Positions 27,155-37,309 of a stretch of DNA of 64,000 bases are shown here, in pieces (the stretch's first letter is position 1; every line of letters starts with the position of its first letter). The position numbers and the translations under genes were made by a program. Under the pieces are notes generated by a model. That model was not told the origin of the DNA and did not search any database. It worked only from the letters and a program-made list of their open reading frames with translations. Source of the DNA: Polyporus tsugae (Eukaryota; Basidiomycota; Agaricomycetes; Polyporales; Polyporaceae); assembly GCA_024305745.1 (NCBI GenBank), contig JAHRBS010000007.1, positions 1,302,001 through 1,366,000 on the forward strand, in the 5' to 3' direction.

Positions 27155-28016
27155 TTACAACTTCAACGACTTGATTTCTTCTGTGACGGTCTTGACTCGT
27201 TGGGAACGCTCCAGCTGCACTGGTACGGCCTGCTCAGACATAGGGTCAGCTTTTGTCCACGCAGTAATGAGAAACGCTGGGACGACGAACCTGCTTCAAC
27301 TCCTCCACCAGGGCAAATGTTTGAGAAGCCACCTCGTCAAGGCGCTCATATGCATCATGGGGAACTGGGAGACAAGGTAAGGATCACAAGGAGAGAGCAA
27401 CGGTATCTGATACGCACTATCTTGTCGCGCTGTTGGGTCTTTATCTAGGACATCCTCCAGTGCGGCGGCTTCTTCTACATCCAGGTCGTTCTGGGTGGCC
27501 AAGAGCTCACGCATCTGCCTCTCGATCTCTTCGGGTTTTGTACGACGCTCGCGAGCGATTTGCAGGTCCCATCGTAGGCTCTGGTCAGACAGGGACCAAA
27601 TGTGCCGGTCAAAGCCTTCATCAAATGGCTCCGTGTCTAGAAGCTAAGTCGTTGGATAGGGCCAGTATTGGAAGGGAGAGAGAGGAGGAACGCACCGACT
27701 TCATCCTCGTTCAAATCCTCGAGATTCTGACCGTTGACGCGGACATTTGGACGGGCCATCTCGAAGGTCCGGTCTATGAACTACACACGTAAGGACGAGT
27801 TGAGTACGGAGCCCGGGTTGGCGCAGGTATGGAATAACACACGCGATGAAGATGGGCAAGGAGGAGCTGACGGTGCTCCGGGGAATCGTTGGCGGTCAGT
27901 TGCTCGTCGAGGGCGGCGAGGGCAGCTCTGGTGTAGTTTCTCTTTATACGGCGCCAGTCGTCGGGGGTTTCCACGGAAATGCGGGGAATGTCCTCACGTT
28001 GTGAGTCGAGTGCCAT
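27155..28016 (-). CDS. Mis14/Nsl1-like kinetochore (MIND complex) protein
   Basis: About five exons read from an ATG at 28016 give a small, mostly helical protein: MALDSQREDIPRISVETPDD, then WRRIKRNYTRAALAALDEQL, FIDRTFEMARPNVRVNG and EPFDEGFDRHIWSLSDQSLRW. A coiled-coil C-terminus ends TVTEEIKSLKL. The order 'ES/ETPDDWxxxK ... FxDxTFExARPNxRxNG ... EPFD' matches the fungal Mis14 family as I remember it. This family forms part of the Mis12/MIND complex joining centromeric chromatin to Ndc80. Identification rests on these motifs, not on a search. It is tail-to-tail with GAR1 (164 bp). Confidence 0.68.
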
Positions 28017-28385
28017 CTGAGCCGTCCTCCTCGAGCCGTCCAGTACTACTAGTTACCTACTAAGTAGTAGTACTAATACAGTAGTGAGAGATCCAAGCCC
28101 CAACCAACTTGAACATGGTCACATGTCGCATCCCGTCACGCGTTTGTCACACAACTTTACCTGCCACCCAAGACAGTTACTTATAAGTTACGATGCGGGT
28201 GCCAACGGATACCTATGTATGTATTGGTCGAGGTTGGTCGGTATACCGGATGCTCTGGAGCCTCTGAGACTGCAGTCGAATCAACTTGAAACGCACAGTG
28301 ATATTCACAATATACAATAGTACAACGCTCCCCTCTGGTATCAGCCTAAAAAATACCTATCCCGTCTCGCTACTCCAATTCCAGA
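28017..28385. other. Intergenic, 369 bp
   Basis: Upstream region of the Mis14-like gene plus the 3' side of the secreted beta-barrel gene. Contains a short run of alternating TAGTAC-like repeats (28030-28080) and nothing recognisable as a gene. Confidence 0.45.
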
Positions 28386-28925
28386 TCAAGCTTCTGGGAG
28401 GAGCGTCCATGTGATGTTCTCCAGGCAGCCGACTTTGAGCGGCGCGAGGCGCCTGAACGCCGTGGGGCTCAGCTCGATGCTGCCCACCTTGCAATCGGCG
28501 CAGGTCTCGACGATCTTGACGGTGACCGACTTCTTCTTGTAGGTCACCTTCATCTTGCGGAAGCAGATGGGGTTCCTGTCGCGCCCATGGCGTCCGAGTC
28601 AGCAGGGTATACGTCAAGCCTGAAGAGAGGTCTGTGCCATTGGAGGGAGAAGATGCATACAGGTGGGGGTCGGAGCCGGCTCCAGGGAAGGTGTTGATGG
28701 TGTGCGCGTCGACGGCGACGACATAATCGAGCGTCGTGTCGTATGCGCCGCAGGAGCCGAGGCCGGGGTAGTAGGTCGTGGCTGTTCGAAGGAGGGCGTT
28801 AGAGTCGAGGGCGAGGCAAAGAGGGAGGTGGGGGAATGCTCACCTTTACCACCTTTCTCGGTGAGGGCGATGCCGGAGGTGGCGGCGGAGAGGGCGACGA
28901 TGAGGGCGGCGGCAGTGAAGCGCAT
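28386..28925 (-). CDS. Small secreted double-psi beta-barrel (expansin/RlpA-like) protein
   Basis: Three exons (28844-28925, 28661-28781, 28386-28575) join in frame to about 130 residues. MRFTAAALIVALSAATSGIA is a clear signal peptide. The mature part contains ATTYYPGLGSCGAYD, YVVAVDAH, NPICFRKMKVTYKKKS, VETCADCKVGSIELSPTAF and ends ENITWTLLPEA. This is the double-psi beta-barrel pattern of RlpA-like, Barwin/expansin-like fungal proteins. The role is unknown; relatives bind cell-wall polysaccharides and are often abundant in plant-associated or fruiting tissue. There are five cysteines in the mature protein. A TATA box lies 84 bp upstream. Confidence 0.85.
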
Positions 28926-29008
28926 GTTGCTTAAGTTAAAAAAAGCGAATAAAGTCGAGTGCGATAATAGTAAAGTTTCCGTCGTCCTGAGATCTAGAGG
29001 CCCTAGGG

Positions 29009-29016
29009 TTTATATA
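29009..29016 (-). promoter_or_regulatory. TATA box of the secreted beta-barrel gene
   Basis: The minus strand reads TATATAAA, 84 bp before the ATG at 28925. Spacing fits a strong, regulated promoter. The rest of 28926-29572 shows no gene. Confidence 0.6.
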
Positions 29017-29572
29017 CGTTGTCAATACCGTGCATCAATATACATCATGTGGATTGCTGCCAGGTGCACAATACATGCACGCGGACACACAGACACCAAC
29101 GAGGCTCGCTGAGGCTGTACTGTATGACGTTCTAACCCAAGTTCGAACTACGACTGGGTTCGTACTGGTTCGTCGCACTGCGACGGACCATGTCGCAGCC
29201 AAATATCCACTTGGCACTGATTGACCAGATGCGGAGGAGCGAGGGTGCGCCGCCATCACTGGACTCAAACCAGTCGGACGGAATCAGCGGAGTGTGAATT
29301 GGGACAGTGTACCCCAGTGTACCCTCACAACAGAGTTGGAATCAGCATCATCGAATCTCGGCTGGAATCGAGCCTACGCCATCAATATCGAACAACTGCG
29401 TCAGTGGTGTGGGCCACCATCCGGCCACCATTCGAAGGCTTCCCACGAGATACAACGGTATAGGTTGTATCCTACACGCGGCGGACATGGGATACTACTT
29501 ACAACAAGATGAGCATCCTATCCCCCAACGAGCTGTCAGCTTTCCCATTTCGTCTACCCATCAAGAAGTTTA

Positions 29573-30258
29573 TCACTGAGACAGAAGAATGGATGTAGAC
29601 ATTTTGAGAACATACAGCAGGGTTTTTCTTGAAGTCCTCGTACGTCTCTCGATTGAAAAAGCTGACCTCGGATTCATTTTCTGTAGTTCCAGGCTCAGCC
29701 TCCGGCCGGCGGCGTGGATGCAGCAAGACAGGAGGGACGTACCAAGACCAAGGCCAGCGAGGATCTTGTGATCGTCCTCGAATATCCACTCATCGTTATC
29801 CAAGTTGATGATAAGGTTCGTCGTCTGTTGCAGGTAAATACGAAGAGCTCTCAACAAGTATCGACAGGAATAGACTCACCTTAGCCCCATGGGCCTTGGT
29901 ATAGAGCTTGAGGGTGTCTTCCAAACGATTAGGCGACCCCTTCATAACGCACACAAAGGTTTGAGCTCACCGAGGACTACATGACGATATGGCTTCCACC
30001 CTGGTTGGGTCTGGATTGCTAAAGCAGGGATCCCATGTTTCGGAGAGCTGCTCGTACTCGTAAGGCATATCTATGATTACCTTGCCGCACTTTCTCCTTC
30101 AACTGACCGACAGTAGTTTCCTCAAGGTTGATGTGGTGGAGGACGAGACTGCGCTCGGTTCGGTACTCGAAGGATTTGATCACGCGAACGGTTAGCGTAG
30201 CGTCGGTCTTGGGAAGGGCAAGGTTGGTGTGAGTGTCGTCGATACCATCTGAAGACAT
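29573..30258 (-). CDS. UPF0538 (C2orf76-like) protein
   Basis: Multi-exon. It starts MSSDGIDDTHTNLALP and continues TLTVRVIKSFEYRTERSLVLHHINLEETTVGQLKEKV, GWKPYRHVVL, LKLYTKAHGAK, TNLIINLDNDEWIFEDDHKILAGLG and SEVSFFNRETYEDFKKNP. These blocks match the conserved UPF0538/C2orf76 family, whose fold resembles ubiquitin-like proteins and whose function is unknown. The natural family end lies just after FKKNP. A GT..AG intron of about 40 nt (29576-29615) would place a TGA directly after NPA, which I use here. Without it the frame runs about 40 codons further to 29499. Confidence 0.8.
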
Positions 30259-31768
30259 GTTTTGGGGTGTTAGTAGTACGTGTTCAAGCCGATGGGGGAT
30301 TGAAGGCAGGCAGGCGCAGGAGTCGGAGAGTGGTGGAGGCAGAGGCCGCAGAGCCTGCGCAGATCAATCGGCGTTGCCCGAACGCATCATCGACATCAGA
30401 TTCATCTCCCGACGCCGCAGGAACCACTTCCTGCCTTTTCTACATAGTAAGTATGTACTGTACTTACCAGCACAGGCCAGCACTGACCACCGTTCACTGC
30501 CACTCCCGTCCCCCTCTCGACTCTCTTGTCGCAGCTTGTCGCCCAGCTGGGGGCCTGCCCTCGCAGTTCCGAGACTATCCTATCTTTTCAGCTTGAGAAC
30601 TCTGTCAGCTCTCACATTAATTACTCCACATACACTCAAACGCCTCGAGGTTCAAGTTGGAAAGTCAGGTGGATGTCTGGACCGCTGAGACTGCCACGGG
30701 GCGAGACAGCTGCGGCCCTCCCTTTGGCCCGACAAGTCCACGTTGAAAGTATGTGGTTCAAACTCAGCTGCTTATTACTCCTTTTTACGCACTGTCACAC
30801 AGTTCTCCAGACCGAAAATGCTCCACGCTTGCCGTCATGAATCCACGATGCCGCACATCGATGCCAGTGCACATGGCGTTCACGCCGTTCGTTTACGAAT
30901 TCACCGACTGGCTCTATACATGGAAGAGTGTCCCTGAGGTTCCAATTGATGAGCGTGCCTATCCGAGTCGCTTTTGCCCAACACCGCCGGACAGCAATTA
31001 CCCAAAGTTCGTATTTCTGGCGTCTCACTCCTCTCCGATGTTCTACTTCCGGATCGTCACTCTCATTCTCCTTCACGGCCAGCGACCCCGTAAAGCACGC
31101 TTCCTGCCGCATTACGCGCCACATTGGCAGGCGTGGCCAAGGCACGGCAGCCCTCAAGTGATTATCTCCTCAGGGTCCCGGATCATGTGCGCGCGCTGGT
31201 TGAAGCTTCTCTGTCTCCTCTCAACACCTCTTACGACGCATGTTGCACAATTCTCCAGTCCAGACCGTCACGAGGAGTGTCATTGACATAATATATGCTT
31301 GGAAGTTGAGCTCCTCGCCTTCCGTGTGGTGTACCTCTTCCATTACGAGGAGAAACCATAACTCGGCACTGCAACTACCGGCGCGTAGGAGTGGTACGGG
31401 GACTTCAGCGAACCGGTGGTTGGAGTTCAGGGTGTTATCGATACGAATAACCTTGTCTGCCTTGCGGGACTGCTTGATCGTACGATCAAGGTTGACACAT
31501 ATGTGGCCGGTACAACTGTCGGCGGGCTATACGGATCCGGTAGATGTTGAGTGTATAAAAGCCCTGCAATCTTGGACTCACCCTCTTCAGCGGTCTCTGC
31601 CTCGCCTTTCAGTCAGTACCATCCTCATGTGCCTTCTGGTTCCCAACATCTCACCTTACCTCTTCTTGTTTCAGGTTCAACCACTTTACAACCGTTTCCG
31701 TATAGCCCAGTAAGAGTATTAGTATTCGATGTGCCCTTGGTCCGTCTACTCACCATCTCCTCCCAGTC
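30259..31768. other. Long intergenic region, no supported gene
   Basis: 1.5 kb between the UPF0538 start and the decarboxylase-like start. A plus-strand frame of 177 codons at 30753-31286 and a minus-strand one of 120 codons overlap each other, show no known motif and have no supporting introns. I do not call them. A TATA box sits near the right end. Confidence 0.45.
31554..31560 (+). promoter_or_regulatory. TATA box before the decarboxylase-like gene
   Basis: TATAAAA about 208 bp upstream of the ATG at 31769. The distance suggests a leader of about 170 bases, possibly with a 5' UTR intron. It is the best promoter signal in this spacer. Confidence 0.5.
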
Positions 31769-33079
31769 ATGCCGTACACTCCGACTACTCCCATCGTCCA
31801 AGAGCTGGTCGACTACTTCTCCCAGAACCCTAAGTTCAAGACCGCTTTTGAGCAGTCGTTCTTGATAGCTCACGCCACCGGCCTTCGGGAGTTCGACACG
31901 TTCAACATCCACTCCGTGGACGACTACCTCAGATACATGGACGAGTACGTTCACTGGGTTCCGTCGGAGACCGTCTCCGGCACGAACGTCTACAACCATA
32001 TCTGCATCTTTTACTTCATCCTCGACCTGCCTCCCGTTCGCGACCACCAGAGCCCTATCGATCCGTCGTCCCGCAGCCCTTGGAGGTGGCTGTCCGAATG
32101 GCTCATCAAGTACGCCAAGGAAATGGGCAAGTGGATGGATCAGCCAGACTCTATCAACGCGCAGACTATCCAGACGTTTGTGAACTCCCCGGCTTACCGC
32201 GACACTCCGGAGACCGACTTCTTCGACCAATACCCGCCGCCGTCTGGCGGGTGGAAGACCTTCAACGAGTTCTTCGCACGTCACATCAACCCTACGTTCC
32301 GACCCATCGCTGCCCTCGACGACCCCACCGTCATCGTCAGCCCTGCCGACTGCTCCTTCGACGGCATCTGGCCGGTCAACGATGATCCGGCGGACGTGAC
32401 AACGTTCGACGTCAAGGGCGTCCCCTGGAGCATCAGCCAGCTCCTCGACGACGAGGCGTCCGGGACGTACTTCGGTCCGCTCTTCTCCGGTGGTCTCTTC
32501 ACGCACTCGTTCCTCAACACGACCGACTACCATCGCCAGCATGCGCCTGTCTCGGGACGGGTCATCGAGGCGAAGGTCATCCCCGGTCTGTGCTACCTCG
32601 AGGTTGTTCTCAAGATGTCGGACACCACCGGCAAATCCCCGAACAGCTCGCAGCCGCGCCTCGGGATGCACCGTCAGATCCTCCCCAAGGCGGCCGACCC
32701 CACCATCATCCCTCACGAGGCGGTCATCCGGGCCAACAAGAGGGCCGCGTCGCTTCCGACGACGGGTGAGCTCGTCCCCGACGCGCCCGATTCCCCCGGG
32801 TACCAGTTCATCCAGGCGCGTGGGATGATCCTCATCGAGAGCGAGATTGGGCTCGTCGCGGTGCTCCCGATCGGGATGGCGCAGGTGTCGTCGGTTGTGC
32901 TGAGCGTGAAGCCGGGCGACTGGGTGGAGAAGGGCCAGGAGATCTCGTTCTTCCAGCTTGGAGGGTCAGACATCGTGATGGTGTTCCAGAAGGACGCGAA
33001 GGTCAAGCTCGAGCAAGAGCAGGGCGTCCACTACAAGTTTGGCAGCCAGGTCGGCAGCGGCGAGCGCGTCCCCAAGTAA
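31769..33079 (+). CDS. Phosphatidylserine-decarboxylase-like, pyruvoyl-dependent decarboxylase
   Basis: One uninterrupted frame of 436 codons, unusual here because nearly every neighbour is split by introns. The N-terminal half (SVDDYLRYMDEYVHWVPSE, GGWKTFNEFFARHINP) matches the extension found in fungal specialised PSD-family proteins. The C-terminal half is the decarboxylase core (IVSPADCSFDGIWPV, GGLFTHSFLNTTDYHRQHAP, SGRVIEAKVIPG, IGMAQVSSV). The self-cleavage site, which creates the pyruvoyl cofactor, is probably the Gly-Ser in FQLGGSDIV. The layout resembles the soluble PSD-family amino-acid decarboxylases of mushrooms (the PsiD group) more than the membrane-bound phospholipid enzymes. 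No transmembrane or targeting segment is visible. The substrate cannot be told from sequence. No partner biosynthetic genes lie alongside. Confidence 0.85.
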   Translation: MPYTPTTPIVQELVDYFSQNPKFKTAFEQSFLIAHATGLREFDTFNIHSVDDYLRYMDEYVHWVPSETVSGTNVYNHICIFYFILDLPPVRDHQSPIDPSSRSPWRWLSEWLIKYAKEMGKWMDQPDSINAQTIQTFVNSPAYRDTPETDFFDQYPPPSGGWKTFNEFFARHINPTFRPIAALDDPTVIVSPADCSFDGIWPVNDDPADVTTFDVKGVPWSISQLLDDEASGTYFGPLFSGGLFTHSFLNTTDYHRQHAPVSGRVIEAKVIPGLCYLEVVLKMSDTTGKSPNSSQPRLGMHRQILPKAADPTIIPHEAVIRANKRAASLPTTGELVPDAPDSPGYQFIQARGMILIESEIGLVAVLPIGMAQVSSVVLSVKPGDWVEKGQEISFFQLGGSDIVMVFQKDAKVKLEQEQGVHYKFGSQVGSGERVPK

Positions 33080-33878
33080 ACGCAATGGTATGTCCCCCAT
33101 ATATGACTAGCTGTGTAATCTATGGTTAACTCAATGCGGCGTTTAGTACAGGATCTCCCTGGAAACATGCCAGAAGAGGCGTTTTCGGAGGCTTCAAGTT
33201 GAGAGGATATGGATCAAAGTTCTAGCACTGGATGTTGACTATCATGTACTCGGTCATGATTTCCGGGCCATATAGATATGCCCGCACCGGCTACAGGCTT
33301 TACATAACATACACAGACACATACTGCGAACTTGATCCACTGCGGCAGGGGTATTTCCTTCGAGGTGTGGTGGTGGTCGGTTTAACGCCGGATCTGAATC
33401 GGATAAGCGCCGATAATCCGGCCCGACGAGGTTTAGCGCCAAAGGTGGTTTGTATTCAGACGCCGTCTCCTTCGAGTTCGAGTCGGACTCGGAGTCGGAC
33501 TCGTCCCCAGCTGCCGTCTTCAAGTCAAGCCCCATGACTCACTTCTTCCACTGTGTTATTTCAGCTCACAGAGTGTAGTGTGTATGAGGCAGAAGGCTAG
33601 GCAGCACTCCCACAAACCCAAACAGATGTTCTTCGAGTCGCACCGATCGCGAGATCTCATTTCTCCGTGTCTACATTGGACCAAGGGAGAACATTCGCCA
33701 GAGCGAAGGTGAGCACTCACCAGTATATGTCCCTTTTCAACGCATCTTCTGACGCCAACGCACCGGACCGTTTAGACACCATGCCGAGGTTTCTCCGAAC
33801 ACACGGCGCTCATATAAACCCTGCTCATATTGCCCCATCCCCCCGTCCCTTTGCGAGCACCACTCCCGTAAGGCTGAC
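33080..33878. other. Intergenic between decarboxylase-like and GH3 genes
   Basis: Probably contains the 3' UTR of the decarboxylase-like gene and the promoter of the GH3 gene. A run of GAGTCGGACTC-like repeats lies at 33475-33505. No coding frame is supported. Confidence 0.45.
33813..33818 (+). promoter_or_regulatory. TATA box of the GH3 gene
   Basis: TATAAA 61 bp upstream of the ATG at 33879, a normal spacing for a fungal promoter. Confidence 0.55.
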
Positions 33879-36800
33879 ATGTCGCACGCTTTCCTCGATG
33901 CCTCTATCCCTGATTTGGTCCAGCAATTAACGACTGAGGAGAAGATCAAGCTCCTCAGCGGCCCCAACTGGTGGAATACTAATGCTATACACCGCCTTCG
34001 CATCCCTGCCGTTCGTATGAGCGACGGGCCCAATGTTCGTCCCCTGTCCACCTCACACTTGCCCACTACAGCTGACCATTTTCTCCCCTCCGTAGGGAGT
34101 TCGCGGCTCTTCCCATTTTGTTGCAACTCCTGCCCAATGTCTCCCGGTAAGACTTGAAGTTATATCCTTCATCCATACCCACGCCTCCAACTGCATTCCA
34201 TAGTGTGCTACGTCAATGGCATCCACATTCGACACGGACTACCTGTTCAACGTTGGTTCGTTCCTCGGCGAGGAGGCCAAGGTCAAGTCTTCCGTGATCT
34301 TGCTCGCCCCGACGTGCAATATCCAACGCAATCCTCTGGGCGGGCGTGCATTCGAGTCCTTCTCGGAGGACCCGCACCTGTCAGGCGGGTTGCCATGAGA
34401 TGAACCACGCCCGCCTGAACTGACGCTTCCATGTGCTCGGCAGGTATGATGGCCGCAGCGTACGTGAATGGCCTCCAGTCGCAAGGCGTTGCAGCCACAA
34501 TCAAACACTTCGTCGGAAACGATCAAGAACACGAGAGGACTGCCGCGGAGTCCGTCATGTCTGATAGGGCTTTGCGCGAGATATACCTATACCCGTATGT
34601 CCGTCCATCTCGTTAGGACCCTCAGGATACTGATCATGACGTCTGCCATGGCGGACAGATTCATGCTTGCCCAGAAGAAGGCTAAGCCTTGCGCATTCAT
34701 GACCTCGTTCGTTGTGTCGTTTTTGAGCCAATATATGCGTGCTAACTGGGCATATTTATAGGTATGGGAGACTCAACGGAGTCCATTGCGCCGAGAATCC
34801 AACGCTCCTCCAGGACATCCTTAGGAAGCAGTGGGGGTTTGACGGGGTTGTTATCAGTGACTGGCACGTCTGCTCCGATTGATTTGTCCGCTCCTTCGAC
34901 TGATTCGCTCCACAGGTTCGGCACCTACAGCTCTGACCTCGCAATCAATGCCGGGCTAGACATTGAAATGCCTGGTCCTCCACGCTGGCGCACTCCGCTG
35001 CTCATCGGGCATCTGCTCTCGTGCCAGAAGGTCTTCGAGTCGACGCTCGACGAACGCGCCACACACATTCTCAGATTCGTCCAGCATCAAGCGCGTCGTA
35101 ACCCCGACGTCGTCTTCGGAGATGGTGAGGAGCGGTCACGCGATTCGCCTGATGCTCGCGCGTTCTGCAGAACGCTCGCCGCAGAGGGCATGGTTGTCCT
35201 GAAGAACGAGGGGAATGTTCTGCCCGTGAAGGAAGAGAACGTCAGGAGAGTCGCGTTGATCGGACCGAGGGTCAAGGAGAGGGTCATCTCAGGTGGAGGG
35301 TCTGCTGCACTGCGGCCAACCTATGTCGTGACGCCATTCGAGGGACTTGTCAACAATGCGCCGGAGGGCATCGAGTTCAAGCATGAGCTCGGCTGCTATG
35401 GTTTGTTCTGGCAAAGTGACTGCCTTGCCTGGATACTCACGCCTGATCCTCAGCGCACAAGTACACGCCGACGCTGGAGGCGTACTTAAAGACGCCTTCC
35501 GGTGAGCCGGGTTGGTCTTGTGCTTTCTACAAACACGACGAAAACGGGAGTCCGGTGGGCGATGCCGTCAAGGAGTATGTCTTGCAGGATACTCGCGTCA
35601 AGTTGAACGACTTCTTGCCGGAGGGTTTAACCGACACATGGACGATTAAGCTTCGCGGCATCCTCACGATGGACAAGACCGCGGAGTATGATTTCGGCCT
35701 AACTGTCGCTGGGAGAGCGAAGTTATATGTCGATGGGACGTTGACCATCGACAACTGGACAAAGCAGCGTCCAGGAGACTTCTTCTATGGGTATGTTTGC
35801 TCATCGCTCCGCTGAACATGAGGACCGCTTATGTATAGCTGCAATTAGCCAGGGTACGGTGGAGGAACTGGGTGCCGTCTCACTCGCGGCCGGCCAGCCT
35901 GTCGATATTCTGGTGGAGTACACGAACACCAAGCCACCAACCGGCCCGGAGACAGATAGGTCGCAGCCGGCCCTGATGCGCGGAGTGGTCAGTACGAATT
36001 TATGTTTACTCGGGGGTACCTGTAAGGCTAACAGCACGATTGATTAGCGACTGGGTGCGGTAGAGAAGATCGACGAGGAAGAGGCTCTCGTGGCAGCTGA
36101 GAAACTCGCCGCATCTTCCGACGTCGCCATCGTAGTTGCAGGGCTTTCACCTGACTGGGAGAGTGAAGGCTTCGACAGACCAACTCTTGACATGCCTGGA
36201 AAACAGAATGAGCTGATCGCGCGCGTTGGAAAAGCAAACCCTAACACAGTCGTCGTACTTCAGGCTGTGGGTCATTTGCCTTCCTTGTTTTCTACTAATA
36301 ACTGATATCATTGGGTGTAGGGCTCTGCAGTCGCAATGCCGTGGGTGAACGACGTCAACGGTATCATCCAAGCATGGTACTCCGGTAACGAAGTCGGAAA
36401 CGCCCTCTCCGACATTGTGTATGGGAAGATCAACCCTAGTGGACGGCTTCCCCTCACGCTGCCAGTGCGCCTTCAGGATATCCCGGCATACCCGAACTTC
36501 AAGAGCGAGAACGGCAAGATTCATTACCGCGAGGACCTCTTCGTCGGGTACAAGGGATATGAAGCCAAAGGGATCAAGCCATTGTTCCCGTTTGGGTACG
36601 TGTCTTTGTGTTGGCTGTCCCTTCAAGTGCGACAACTCAAGGTTAACACGGCCCCGTCAGTTACGGCTTGTCATACACCACATTCTCGTTCTCGGATCTC
36701 ACTTTGTCCAGCCTGACCCAAAAGGGTCCGGACTTCGAGCTCGACGTCAGCGTCACTGTCACCAACACCGGATTGGTTGCGGGATCCGAAGTGGTCCAGG

Positions 36801-37066
36801 TTTACATCTCTCTGCCCGACTTCGGCTTGACGACTCCCAGACTGCAGCTGCGCGGCTTCGCCAAGGCCCGCGACATCGCTCCCGGCCAGAGCAAGATGGT
36901 CACGGTTAAGCTGGACAAGTACGCAGTGTCGTGGTGGGACACACTTGGTCAACAGTGGAAGGCGGTGCGGGGCACGTATGGTGTGCACGTTGGAAAGAAC
37001 AGCATGGACATGATTTTGCAGGGCGAGTTTGCGCTGCAGGAAGATTTTGCTTGGGTTGGGCTGTGA
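33879..37066 (+). CDS. GH3 beta-glucosidase with PA14 insert, intracellular type
   Basis: A multi-exon gene starting [20 protein letters not shown] without a signal peptide, so probably cytosolic. Blocks in order: [55 protein letters not shown]; a nucleophile loop GVVISDW (Asp at 34859-34861). The GH3 C-terminal alpha/beta domain follows ([13 protein letters not shown] ... VALIGP). A PA14 domain is inserted (about 35460-36000), then [26 protein letters not shown], and a fibronectin-III-like end ([21 protein letters not shown]). It splits beta-glucosides such as cellobiose. Two introns start with GC instead of GT, one cutting the codon right after the nucleophile Asp (intron 34864-34915) and one at 34385-34443. 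Tail-to-tail with the RBM5-like gene. Confidence 0.93.
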
Positions 37067-37309
37067 ACCGACGTGTAGCTGTCGACAAGTAGAAGGATCT
37101 TGAAGAGGAAGAGTGACGATGCATGTATGACAGCCACAACTCGGAGGTATGGATTGAATGGAGGGGCTATGACCGATGATATAGACGATTACTGCGGGAT
37201 AGCTGCATACGAGTAAAGAAAGCAGAGACAACATTACAGCGGCAGTGACAGCTGAGAAAACAATATCGTACAGAACAATCCTCGCTACCGTCTTCGATGC
37301 CTGGCGCTC

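Noticed and set aside
30753..31286. 177-codon plus-strand frame
   Set aside because: No motif, overlapped by an antisense frame of similar length, no intron support; probably chance.
31625..32716. 363-codon minus-strand frame
   Set aside because: Antisense shadow of the intronless decarboxylase-like gene; composition mirrors the sense codons.
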